Shown in pieces: positions 49,731-62,769 of a stretch of DNA of 64,000 nt; the stretch's first letter is position 1; the number at the start of each line of letters is the position of its first letter. The notes below the pieces were generated by a model that did not search any database, had not been told where the DNA came from, and saw only the letters and a program-made list of their open reading frames with translations. The DNA comes from Antedon mediterranea (taxonomy: Eukaryota > Echinodermata > Crinoidea > Comatulida > Antedonidae). The position numbers and the translations under genes are program-made. The stretch is from contig NC_092677.1 of the NCBI RefSeq assembly GCF_964355755.1, positions 21,548,101-21,612,100 on the forward strand, written 5' to 3'.

Positions 49731-52700
49731 GTTCGACCCACTACTCAGAGCACTCAAACCTGAGCATTACTCGTTACGCCACAAACCAGTAGATAACTGA
49801 AGAGCTGATAATAGTCTATTTATATGAAATGAATTATCAATCAATGAAAAATAATGCCATGCAACTTTGTTTCTGATTTTAAAAAAGATCCATTTGTTTA
49901 GGCCTGACATTTACAACCCTAAAAAATATCTCATTTTCAAAAAAAATATTTATTTTCAATAAGAAAAAAAAAAGGAATATCCCTAGAGGTTGGAACCCGC
50001 TACTTAGAGCACTCAAACCTGGGTATTACCCGTTACGCCACAAACCAGTAGATGACTGAAGAGCTGATAATAGTCTATTTATATGAAATGAATGCTCAAT
50101 CAATGAAAAATAATGCCATGCAACTTTGTTTCTGATTTTAAAAAAGGTCCACTTGTTTAGGCCTGACATTTACAACCCTCAAAATATCTCACTTTCAAAA
50201 ACCATATTTATTTTCAATTTAAAAAAAAAATAAAAAAAATATCCCTAGAGGTTCGACCCACTACTCAGAGCACTCAAAACTGAGCATTACCCGTTACGCC
50301 ACAAACCAGTAGATGACTGAAGAGCTGATAATAGTCTATTTATATGAAATGAATGATCAATCAATGAAAAATAATGCCATGCAACTTTGTTTCTGATTTA
50401 AAAAAAGGTTCACTTGTTTAGGCCTGACATTTACAACCCTAAAAATATCTCACTTTCAAAAACAATATTTATTTTCAATTTAAAAAAAAAAAATCTAGAG
50501 GTTCGAACCCACTACTGAGAGAACTCAAACCTGAGCATTATCCGTTACGCCACCAACCAGTAGGTGACTGAGGAGCTGATAATAGTCTATTTATATGAAA
50601 TGAATGATCAATCAATGAAAAATAATGCCATGCAACTTTGTTTCTGATTTTAAAAAAGGTTCACTTGTTTTGGCCTGACATTTACAACCCTCAAAATATC
50701 TCACTTTCAAAAACAATATTTTTTCAATTAAAAAAAAAAAAGAAATAAAATATCAGTAGAGGTTCGAACCCACTAGTGAGAGCACTCAAACTTGAGCATT
50801 ACCCGTTACGCCACAAACCAGTAGATGACTGAAGAGCTGTCAATACTCTATTTATATGAAATAAATAATAAATCAATGAAAAATAATGCCATGCAACTTT
50901 GTTTCTGATTTTTAAAAAGGTCCACTTGTTTAGGCCTGACATTTACAACCCTCAAACTATCTCACTTTAAAAAACCATATTTATTTTAAATTTAAAAAAA
51001 AAAAGAAAAAAAATATTCGTAGAGGTTCGAACCCACCACTGCGAGAACTCAAACCTGAGCACTACCAGTTACGCTACAAACCAGTAGATGACTGAAGAGC
51101 TGATAATAGTCTATTTATATGAAATTAATAATAAATCAATGAAAAATAATGCCATGCAACTTTCTTTCTGATTTTAAAAAAGGTTCACTTGTTTAGGCCT
51201 GACATTTACAACCCTCAAAATATCTTACTTTCAAAAACAATATTTATTTAAAAAAAAAAAAAAAAAAGAAACAAAATCTCCGTAGAGGTTCGAACCAACT
51301 AGTGAGAGAACTCAAACTTGAGCATTACCCGTTACGCCACAAACCAGTAGATGACTGAAGAGCTGATAATACTCTATTTATATGAAATAAATAATAAATC
51401 AATGAAAAATAATGCCATGCAACTTTGTTTCTGATTTTAAAAAAGGTCCACTTGTTTAGGCCTGACATTTACAACCCTCAAAATATCTCACTTTCAAAAA
51501 CCATATTTATTTTCAATTTAAAAAAAAAAGAAAAAAATATCCCTAGAGGTTCGACCCACTACTCAGAGCACTCAAAACTGAGCATTACCCGTTACGCCTC
51601 AAACCAGTAGATGACTGAAGAGCTGATAATAGTCTATTTATATGAAATGAATGATCAATCAATGAAAAATAATGCCATGCAACTTTGTTTCTGATTTAAA
51701 AAAAGGTCCACTTGTTTAGGCCTGACATTTACAAACCTCAAACTATCTCACTTTCAAAAACCATATTTATTTTAAATTTAAAAAAAAAAAAAAAAAAATA
51801 TTCGTAGAGGTTCGAACCCACCACTGCGAGAACTCAAACCTGAGCACTACCAGTTACGCTACAAACCAGTAGATGACTGAAGAGCTGATAATAGTCTATT
51901 TATATGAAATTAATAATAAATCAATGAAAAATAATGCCATGCAACTTTCTTTCTGATTTTAAAAAAGGTTCACTTGTTTAGGCCTGACATTTACAACCCT
52001 CAAAATATCTCACTTTCAAAAACAATATTTATTTAAAAAAACAAAAAAAAAAACAAAATCTCCGTAGAGGTTCGAACCCACTAGTGAGAGAACTCAAACT
52101 TGAGCATTACCCATTACGCCACAAACCAGTAGATGACTGAAGAGCTGATAATACTCTATTTATATGAAATAAATAATAAATCAATGAAAAATAATGCCAT
52201 GCAACTTTGTTTCTGATTTTAAAAAAGGTCCACTTGTTTAGGCCTGACATTTACAACCCTCAAAATATCTCACTTTAAAAAACCATATTTATTTTCAATT
52301 TAAAAAAAAAAGAAAAAAATATCCCTACAGGTTCGACCCACTACTGAGAGCACTCAAAACTGAGCATTACCCGTTACGCCACAAACCAGTAGATGACTGA
52401 AGAGCTGATAATAGTCTATTTATATGAAATGAATGATCAATCAATGAAAAATAATGCCATGCAACTTTGTTTCTGATTTAAAAAAAGGTTCACTTGTTTA
52501 GGCCTGACATTTACAACCCTAAAAATATCTCACTTTCAAAAACAATATTTATTTTCAATTTAAAAAAAAAATCCCTAGAGGTTCGAACCCACTACTGAGA
52601 GAACTCAAACCTGAGAATTATCCGTTACGCCACCAACCAGTAGGTGACTGAGGAGCTGATAATAGTCTATTTATATGAAATGAATGATCAATCAATGAAA

Positions 52701-55700
52701 AATAATGCCATGAAGCTTTGTTTCTGATTTTAAAAAAAGTTCACTTGTTTTGGCCTGACATTTACAACCCTCAAAATATCTCACTTTCAAAAACAATATT
52801 TTTTCAATAAAAAAAAAAAAAGAAATAAAATATCAGTAGAGGTTCGAACCCACTAGTGAGAGCACTCAAACTTGAGCATTACCCGTTACGCCACAAACCA
52901 GTAGATGACTGAAGAGCTGATAATAGTCTATTTATATGAAATGAATGATCAATCAATGAAAAATAATGCCATGCAACTTTGTTTCTTATTTTAAAAAAGG
53001 TTCACTTGTTTAGGCCTGATATTTACAACCCTCAAAATATCTCACTTTCAAAAACAATATTTATTTTCAATTTAAAAAAAAAAAATCTAGAGGTTCGAAC
53101 CCACTACTGAGAGAACTCAAACCTGAGCATTATCCGTTACGCCACCAACCAGTAGGTGACTGAGGAGCTGATAATAGTCTATTTATATGAAATGAATGAT
53201 CAATCAATGAAAAATAATGCCATGCAACTTTGTTTCTGATTTTAAAAAAGGTCCACTTGTTTAGGCCTGACATTTACAACCCTCAAAATATCTCACTTTC
53301 AAAAACAATATTTATTTTCAATTAAAAAAAAAGAAAAAAAATATTCGTAGAGGTTCGAACCAACTACTGCGAGAACTCAAACCTGAGCACTACCGGTTAT
53401 GCCACAAACCAGTAGATGACTGAAGAGCTGATAACAGTCTATTTATTTGAAATGAATGATCCATCAATGTAAAATGATGTTATGCAACTTTGTTTCTGAT
53501 TTTAAAAAAGGTCCACTTGGTTAGGCTTGACATTTAAAACCCTCAAAATATCTCACTTTCAAAAACCATATTTATTTTCAATTTAAAAAAAAAGAAAAAA
53601 AATATCCCTTGAGGTTCGACCCACTACTCAGAGCACTCAAACCTGAGCACTACCCGTTACGCCACAAACCAGTAGATGACTGAAGAGCTGATAATAGTCT
53701 ATTTATATGAAATGAATGATCTATCAATGAAAAATAATGCCATGCAACTTTGTTTCTCATTTTAAAAAAGGTCCACTTGTTTAGGCCTGACATTTACAAC
53801 CCTCAAAATATCTCACTTTCAAAAACAATATTTTTTTTCAATAAAAAAAAAAAAGAAAAAAAATATTCGTAGAGGTTCGAACCCACTACTGCGAGAACTC
53901 AAACCTGAGCATTACCCGTTACGCCTCTAACCAGTAGATGACTGAAGAGCTGATAATACTCTATTTATATGAAATTAATAATAAATCAATGAAAAATAAT
54001 GCCATGCAACTTTGTTTCTGATTTTAAAAAAGGTTCACTTGTTTAGGCCTGACATTTACAACCCTCAAAATATCTCACTTTCAAAAACAATATTTATTTT
54101 AAATAAAAAAAAAAAAGAAACAAAATATCCCTAGAGGTTCGACCCACTACTCAGAGCACTCAAACCTGAGCATTACCCGTTACGCCACAAACCAGTAGAT
54201 GACTGAAGAGCTGATAATAGTCTATTTATATGAAATGAATGATCAATCAATGAAAAATAATGCCATGCAACTTTGTTTCTGATTTTTAAAAATATCCATT
54301 TGTTTAGGCCTGACATTCACAACCCTAAAAAATATCTCATTTTAAAAAAAAATATTTATTTTCAATAAGAAAAAAAAAAGCAATATCCCTAGAGGTTCGA
54401 ACCCACTACTGCGAGAACTCAAACCTGAGCATTACCCGTTACGCCTCAAACCAGTAGATGACTGAAGAGCTGATAATACTCTATTTATATGAAATCAATA
54501 ATAAATCAATGAAAAATAATGCCATGCAACTTTGTTTCTGATTTTAAAAAAGGTTCACTTGTTTAGGCCTGGCATTTACAACCCTCAAAATATCTCACTT
54601 TCTAAAACAATATTTATTTTAAATAAAAAAAAAAAAAGAAACAAAATATCCGTAGAGGATCGAACCCACTAGTGAGAGCACTCAAACTTGAGCATTACCC
54701 GTTACGCCTCAAACCAGTAGATGACTGAAGAGCTGCTAATACTCTATTTATATGAAATAAATAATAAATCAATGAAAAATAATGCCATGCAACTTTGTTT
54801 CTGATTTTAAAAAAGGTCCACTTGTTTAGGCCTGACATTTACAACCCTCAAAATATCTCACTTTCAAAAACAATATTTATTTTCAATAAAAAAAAAAAAA
54901 AAAAAAAATATTCGTAGAGGTTCGAACCACTACTGCGAGAACTCAAACCTGAGCATTACCCGTTACGCCACAAACCAGTAGATGACTGAAGAGCTGATAA
55001 TAGTCTATTTATATGAAATGAATAATAAATCAGTGAAAAATAATGCCATGCAACTTTGTTTCTGATTTAAAAAAAGGTTCACTTGTTTAGGCCTTACATT
55101 TACAACCCTAAAAATATCTCACTTTCAAAAACAATATTTATTTTCAATTTAAAAAAAAAAATCCCTAGAGGTTCGAACCCACTACTGAGAGAACTCAAAC
55201 CTGAGCATTATCCGTTACGCCACCAACCAGTAGGTGACTGAGGAGCTGATAATAGTCTATTTATATGAAATAAATGATCAATCAATGAAAAATAATGCCA
55301 TGCAACTTTGTTTCTGATTTTAAAAAAGGTTCACTTGTTTTGGCCTGACATTTACAACCCTCAAAATATCTCACTTTCAAAAACAATATTTTTTCAATTA
55401 AAAAAAAAAAGAAATAAAATATCAGTAGAGGTTTGAACCCACTAGTGAGAGCACTCAAACTTGAGCATTACCCGCTACGCCACAAACCAGTAGATGACTG
55501 AAGAGCTGATAATACTCTATTTATATGAAATAAATAATAAATCAATGAAAAATAATGCCATGCAACTTTGTTTCTGATTTTAAAAAAGGTTCATTTGTTT
55601 AGGCCTGTCATTTACAACCCTCAAAATATCTCACCTTAAAAAAAAATATTTATTTTCAATAAAAAAAAAAAGAAAAGAAATATCCCTAGAGGTTCGAACC

Positions 55701-58700
55701 CACTACTGCGAGAACTCAAACTTGAGCATTACCCGTTACGCCTCAAACCAGTAGATGACTGAAGAGCTGATAATACTCTATTTATATGAAATGAATAATA
55801 AATCAATGAAAAATAATGCCATGCAACTTTGTTTCTGATTTTAAAAAAGGTTCACTTGTTTAGGCCTGACATTTACAACCCTCAAAATATCTCACCTTCA
55901 AAAACAATATTTATTTTCAAATAAAAAAAAAAGAAAAAAAATATCCCTACAAGTTCGAACCCACTATTGAAATCACTCAAACCTGAGCATTAACCGTTCG
56001 CCGCAAACCATTTTATGACTGAAGAACTGATAATAGTCTATTTATATGAAATGGATGATCAATCAATGAAAAATAATGCCATGCAACTTTGTTTCTGATC
56101 TTAAAAAAGGTTCACTTGTTTAGGCCTGACATTTACAACCCTCAAAATATCTCAATTTCAAAAACAATATTTATTTTAAATAAAAAAAAAAAGAAACAAA
56201 ATATCCGTAGAGGTTCGAACCCACTAGTGAGAGCACTCAAACTTGAGCATTACCCGTTACGCCACAAACCAGTAGATGACTGAAGAGCTGACAATACTCT
56301 ATTTATATGAAATGAATGATCAATCAATGAAAAATAATGCCATGCAACTTTGTTTCTGATTTTAAAAAAGGTCCACTTGTTTAGGCCTGTCATTTACAAC
56401 CCTCAAAATATCTCACCTTCAAAAAAAATATTTATTTTCAATAAAAAAAAAAAAGAAAAGAAATATCCCTAGAGGTTCGAACCCACTACTGCGAGCACTC
56501 AAACTTGAGCATTACCCGTTACGCCTCAAACCAGTAGATGACTGAAGAGCTGATAATACTCTATTTATATGAAATGAATAATAAATCAATGAAAAATAAT
56601 GCCATGCAACTTTGTTTCTGATTTAAAAAAAGGTTCACTTGTTTAGGCCTGACATTTACAACCCTCAAAATATCTCACTTTCAAAAACAATATTTATTTT
56701 AAATAAAAAAAAAAAAGAAACAAAATATCCGTAGAGGATCGAACCCACTAGTGAGATCACTCAAACTTGAGCATTACCCGTTACGCCACAAACCAGTAGA
56801 TGACTGAAGAGCTGATAATACTCTATTTATATGAAATAAATAATAAATCAATGAAAAATAATGCCATGCAACTTTGTTTCTGATTTTAAAAAAGGTCCAC
56901 TTGTTTAGGCCTGACATTTACAACCCTCAAAATATCTCACTTTCAAAAACAATATTTATTTTCAATAAAAAAAAAAAAAAAAAAAATATTCGTAGAGGTT
57001 CGAACCCACTACTGCGAGAACTCAAACCTGAGCATTACCCGTTACGCCTCAAACCAGTAGATGACTGAAGAGCTGATAATACTCTATTTATATGAAATTA
57101 ATAATAAATCAATGAAAAATAATGCAATGCAACTTTGTTTCTGATTTTAAAAAAGGTTCATTTGTTTAGGCCTGTCATTTACAACCCTCAAAATATCTCA
57201 CCTTCAAAAAAAATATTTATTTTCAATAAAAAAAAAAGAAAAGAAATATCCCTAGAGGTTCGAACCCACTACTGCGAGCACTCAAACTTGAGCATTACCC
57301 GTTACGCCTCAAACCAGTAGATGACTGAAGAGCTGATAATACTCTATTTATATGAAATGAATAATAAATCAATGAAAAATAATGCCATGCAACTTTGTTT
57401 CTGATTTTAAAAAAGGTTCACTTGTTTAGGCCTGACATTTACAACCCTCAAAATATCTCACCTTCAAAAACAATATTTATTTTCAAATAAAAAAAAAAAG
57501 AAAAAAAATATCCCTAGAAGTTCGAACCCACTATTGAAATCACTCAAACCTGAGCATTAACCGTTCGCCGCAAACCATTTTATGACTGAAGAGCTGCTAA
57601 TAGTCTATTAATATGAAATGGATGATCAATCAATGAAAAATAATGCCATGCAACTTTGTTTCTGATTTTAAAAAAGGTTCACTTGTTTAGGCCTGACAGT
57701 TGCAACCCTCAAAATATCTCACTTTCAAAAACAATATTTATTTTCAATTAAAAAAAAAAGAAAAAAAAAATACCCGTATAGGTTCGAACCCACTACTGTG
57801 AGCACTCAAACCTGAGCATTACACGTTACGCCACAAACCAGTAGATGACTGAGGAGCTGATAATAGTCTATATATATGAGATGAATGATCAATCAATGAA
57901 AAATAATGCCATGTAACTTTGTTTCTGATTGAAAAAAATGTTCACTTGTTTAGGCCTGACATTTACAACCCTCAAAATATCTCACTTTCAAAAACAATAT
58001 TTATTTTCAAATAAAAAAAAAAAAAAAAATATCCCTAGAAGTTCGAACCCACTATTGAAATCACTCAAAACTGAGCATTACCCGTTACGCCGCAAACCAG
58101 TATATAACTGAAGAGCTGATAATAGTCAATTTATATGAAATGGATGATCAACCAATGAAAAATAATGCCATGCAACTTTGTTTCTGATTTTAAAAAAGGT
58201 CCACTTGTTTAGGCCTGACATTTACAACCCTCAAAATATCTCACTTTCAAAAACAATATTTATTTTCAATTTAAAAAAAAAAATCCCTAGAGGTTCGAAC
58301 CCACTACTGAAAGCACTCAAACCTGAGCATTATCCGTTACGCCACAAACCAGTAGATGACTGCGGAGCTGATAACAGTCTATTTATATGAAATGAATGAT
58401 CCATCAATGTAAAATGATGTTATGCAAATTTGTTTCTGATTTTTAAAAAAGGTTCACTTGGTTAGGCTTGACATTTAAAACCCTCAAAATATCTCACTTT
58501 CAAAAACCATATTTATTTTCAATTTAAAAAAAAGAAAAAAAATATCCCTTGAGGTTCGACCCACTCCTCACAGCACTCAAACCTGAGCATTACCCGCTAC
58601 GCCACAAACCAGTAGATGACTGAAGAGCTGATAATAGTCTATTTATATGAAATGAATTATCAATCAATGAAAAATAATGCCATGCAACTTTGTTTCTGAT

Positions 58701-61142
58701 TTTAAAAAAGGTCCACTTGTTTAGGCCTGACATTTACAACCCTCAAAATATCTCCCTTTCAAAAACCATATTTATTTTCAATTTAAAAAAAAAAGAAAAA
58801 AAATATCCCTAGAGGTTCGACCCACTACTCAGAGCACTCAAAATTGAGCATTACCCGTTACGCCACAAACCAGTAGATGACTGAAGAGCTGATAATAGTC
58901 TATTTATATGAAATGAATGATCAATCAATGAAAAATAATGCCATGCAACTTTGTTTCTGATTTAAAAAAAGGTTCACTTGTTTAGGCCTGACATTTACAA
59001 CCCTAAAAATATCTCACTTTCAAAAACAATATTTATTTTCAATTTAAAAAAAAAAATCCCTAGAGGTTCGAACCCACTACTGAGAGAACTCAAACCTGAG
59101 CATTATCCGTTACGCCACCAACCAGTAGGTGACTGAGGAGCTGATAATAGTCTATTTATATGAAATAAATGATCAATCAATGAAAAATAATGCCATGCAA
59201 CTTTGTTTCTGATTTTAAAAAAGGTTCACTTGTTTTGGCCTGACATTTACAACCCTCAAAATATCTCACTTTCAAAAACAATATTTTTTCAATTAAAAAA
59301 AAAAGAAATAAAATATCAGTAGAGGTTTGAACCCACTAGTGAGAGCACTCAAACTTGAGCATTACCCGCTACGCCACAAACCAGTAGATGACTGAAGAGC
59401 TGATAATACTCTATTTATATGAAATAAATAATAAATCAATGAAAAATAATGCCATGCAACTTTGTTTCTGATTTTAAAAAAGGTTCATTTGTTTAGGCCT
59501 GTCATTTACAACCCTCAAAATATCTCACCTTAAAAAAAATATTTATTTTCAATAAAAAAAAAAGAAAAGAAATATCCCTAGAGGTTCGAACCCATTACTG
59601 CGAGCACTCACACTTGAGCATTACCCGTTACGCCTCAAACCAGTAGATGACTGAAGAGCTGATAATACTCTATTTATATGAAATGAATAATAAATCAATG
59701 AAAAATAATGCCATGCAACTTTGTTTCTGATTTTAAAAAAGGTTCACTTGTTTAGGCCTGACATTTACAACCCTCAAAATATCTCACCTTCAAAAACAAT
59801 ATTTATTTTCAAATAAAAAAAAAAGAAAAAAAATATCCCTAGAAGTTCGAACCCACTATTGAAATCACTCAAACCTGAGCATTAACCGTTCGCCGCAAAC
59901 CATTTTATGACTGAAGAGCTGATAATAGTCTATTTATATGAAATGGATGATCAATCAATGAAAAATAATGCCATGCAACTTTGTTTCTGATTTTAAAAAA
60001 GGTTCACTTGTTTAGGCCTGACATTTACAACCCTCAAAATATCTCAATTTCAAAAACAATATTTATTTTAAATAAAAAAAAAAAAGAAACAAAATATCCG
60101 TAGAGGTTCGAACCCACTAGTGAGAGCACTCAAACTTGAGCATTACCCGTTACGCCACAAACCAGTAGATGACTGAAGAGCTGACAATACTCTATTTATA
60201 TGAAATGAATGATCAATCAATGAAAAATAATGCCATGCAACTTTGTTTCTGATTTTAAAAAAGGTCCACTTGTTTAGGCCTGACATTTACAACCCTCAAA
60301 ATATCTCACTTTCAAAAACAATATTTATTTTCAATAAAAAAAAAAAAAAAAAAAAAAATATTCGTAGAGGTTCGAACCCACTACTGCGAGAACTCAAACC
60401 TGAGCATTACCCGTTACGCCTCAAACCAGTAGATGACTGAAGAGCTGACAATACTCTATTTATATGAAATGAATGATCAATCAATGAAAAATAATGCCAT
60501 GCAACTTTGTTTCTGATTTTAAAAAAGGTCCACTTGTTTAGGCCTGACATTTACAACCCTCAAAATATCTCACCTTCAAAAAAAATATTTATTTTCAATA
60601 AAAAAAAAAAAGAAAAGAAATATCCCTAGAGGTTCGAACCCACTACTGCGAGCACTCAAACTTGAGCATTACCCGTTACGCCTCAAACCAGTAGATGACT
60701 GAAGAGCTGATAATACTCTATTTATATGAAATGAATAATAAATCAATGAAAAATAATGCCATGCAACTTTGTTTCTGATTTTAAAAAAGGTTCACTTGTT
60801 TAGGCCTGACATTTACAACCCTCAAAATATCTCACCTTCAAAAAAAATATTTATTTTCAATAAAAAAAAAAAAGAAAAGAAATATCCCTAGAGGTTCGAA
60901 CCCACTACTGCGAGCACTCAAACTTGAGCATTACCCGTTACGCCTCAAACCAGTAGATGACTGAAGAGCTGATAATACTCTATTTATATGAAATGAATAA
61001 TAAATCAATGAAAAATAATGCCATGCAACTTTGTTTCTGATTTTAAAAAAGGTTCACTTGTTTAGGCCTGACATTTACAACCCTCAAAATATCTCACCTT
61101 CAAAAACAATATTTATTTTCAAATAAAAAAAAAAGAAAAAAA

Positions 61143-61213
61143 ATATCCCTAGAAGTTCGAACCCACTATTGAAATCACTCAAAACTGAGCATTACCCGTT
61201 ACGCCGCAAACCA
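61143..61213 (-). pseudogene. tRNA-like module, AAGTTCGAACCC / TATTGAAATCAC variant
   Basis: The module is 71 nt, but position 8 is C (plus-strand ACGCCGC) and the last B-box base is changed, giving GTTCGAACT on the minus strand. Relatives of this subfamily (for example near 31570, 43787, 49510 and 59886) additionally lose bases around the A box, reading CCGTTCGCCGCAAACC. This is the most degraded group of heads and the least likely to recruit Pol III factors. Confidence 0.55.
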
Positions 61214-62438
61214 GTATATAACTGAAGAGCTGATAATAGTCTATTTATATGAAATGGATGATCAACCAATGAAAAATAATGCCATGCAACTTTGTTTCTG
61301 ATTTTAAAAAAGGTCCACTTGTTTAGGCCTGACATTTACAACCCTCAAAATATCTCACTTTCAAAAACAATATTTATTTTCAATTTAAAAAAAAAAAAAT
61401 CCCTAGAGGTTCGAACCCACTACTGAAAGCACTCAAACCTGAGCATTATCCGTTACGCCACAAACCAGTAGATGACTGCGGAGCTGATAATAGTCCATTT
61501 ATATGAAATGAATGATCAATCAATGAAAAATAATGCCATGCAACTTTGTTTCTGATTTTAAAAAAGGTCCACTTGTTTAGGCCTGACATTTACAACCCTC
61601 AAAATATCTCGCTTTCAAAAACAATATTTATTTTCAATTAAAAAAAAAAGAAAAAAAATATTAGTAGAGGTTCGAACCAACTACTGCGAGAACTCAAACC
61701 TGAGCACTACCGGTTACGCCACAAACCAGTAGATGACTGAAGAGCTGATAATACTCTATTTATATGAAATTAATAATAAATCAATGAAAAATAATGACAT
61801 GCAACTTTGTTTCTGATTTTAAAAAAGGTTCACTTGTTTAGGCCTGACATTTACAACCCTCAAAATATCTCACTTTCAAAAACAATATTTATTTTAAATA
61901 AAAAAAAAAAAGAAACAAAATATCCCTAGAGGTTCGACCCACTACTCAGAGCACTCAAACCTGAGCATTACCCGTTACGCCACAAACCAGTAGATGACTG
62001 AAGAGCTGATAATAGTCTATTTATATGAAATGAATGATCAATCAATGAAAAATAATGCCATGCAACTTTGTTTCTGATTTTAAAAAATATCCATTTGTTT
62101 AGGCCTGACATTCACAACCCTAAAAAATATCTCATTTTCAAAAAAAATATTTATTTTCAATAAGAAAAAAAAAAGCAATATCCCTAGAGGTTCGAACCCA
62201 CTACTGCGAGAACTCAAACCTGAGCATTACCCGTTACGCCTCAAACCAGTAGATGACTGAAGAGCTGATAATACTCTATTTATATGAAATTAATAATAAA
62301 TCAATGAAAAATAATGCCATGCAACTTTGTTTCTGATTTTAAAAAAGGTTCACTTGTTTAGGCCTGACATTTACAACCCTCAAAATATCTCACTTTCAAA
62401 AACAATATTTATTTTAAATAAAAAAAAAAAGAAACAAA

Positions 62439-62509
62439 ATATCCGTAGAGGATCGAACCCACTAGTGAGAGCACTCAAACTTGAGCATTACCCGTTACGC
62501 CTCAAACCA
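62439..62509 (-). pseudogene. tRNA-like module, GGATCGAACCC variant
   Basis: On the minus strand the B box reads GGTTCGATCC, the textbook tRNA form, in place of the palindromic GGTTCGAACC of other units. It still satisfies GWTCRANNC. The A box has the position-8 T-to-A change (plus-strand ACGCCTC). Units with this variant also share AGAAACAAAATATCCG and CACTAGTGAGAGCAC on the plus strand and recur near 38553, 42957, 48432, 54658 and 56747. Confidence 0.55.
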
Positions 62510-62699
62510 GTAGATGACTGAAGAGCTGCTAATACTCTATTTATATGAAATAAATAATAAATCAATGAAAAATAATGCCATGCAACTTTGTTTCTGATTT
62601 TAAAAAAGGTCCACTTGTTTAGGCCTGACATTTACAACCCTCAAAATATCTCACTTTCAAAAACCATATTTATTTTCAATTTAAAAAAAAAAGAAAAAA

Positions 62700-62769
62700 A
62701 TATCCCTAGAGGTTCGACCCACTACTCAGAGCACTCAAAACTGAGCATTACCCGTTACGCCACAAACCA
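62700..62769 (-). pseudogene. tRNA-like module, one-base deletion in the T arm
   Basis: This module is 70 nt because the plus strand reads GGTTCGACCCAC where the archetype has GGTTCGAACCCAC. On the minus strand the T loop becomes GGGTCGAACC, shortening the loop or stem by one base and damaging the B box. The A box TGGCGTAACGGG is intact. The same deletion, always with CTACTCAGAGCACTC, marks a subfamily found near 22789, 30236, 32578, 50254, 53627 and 63497. Confidence 0.6.
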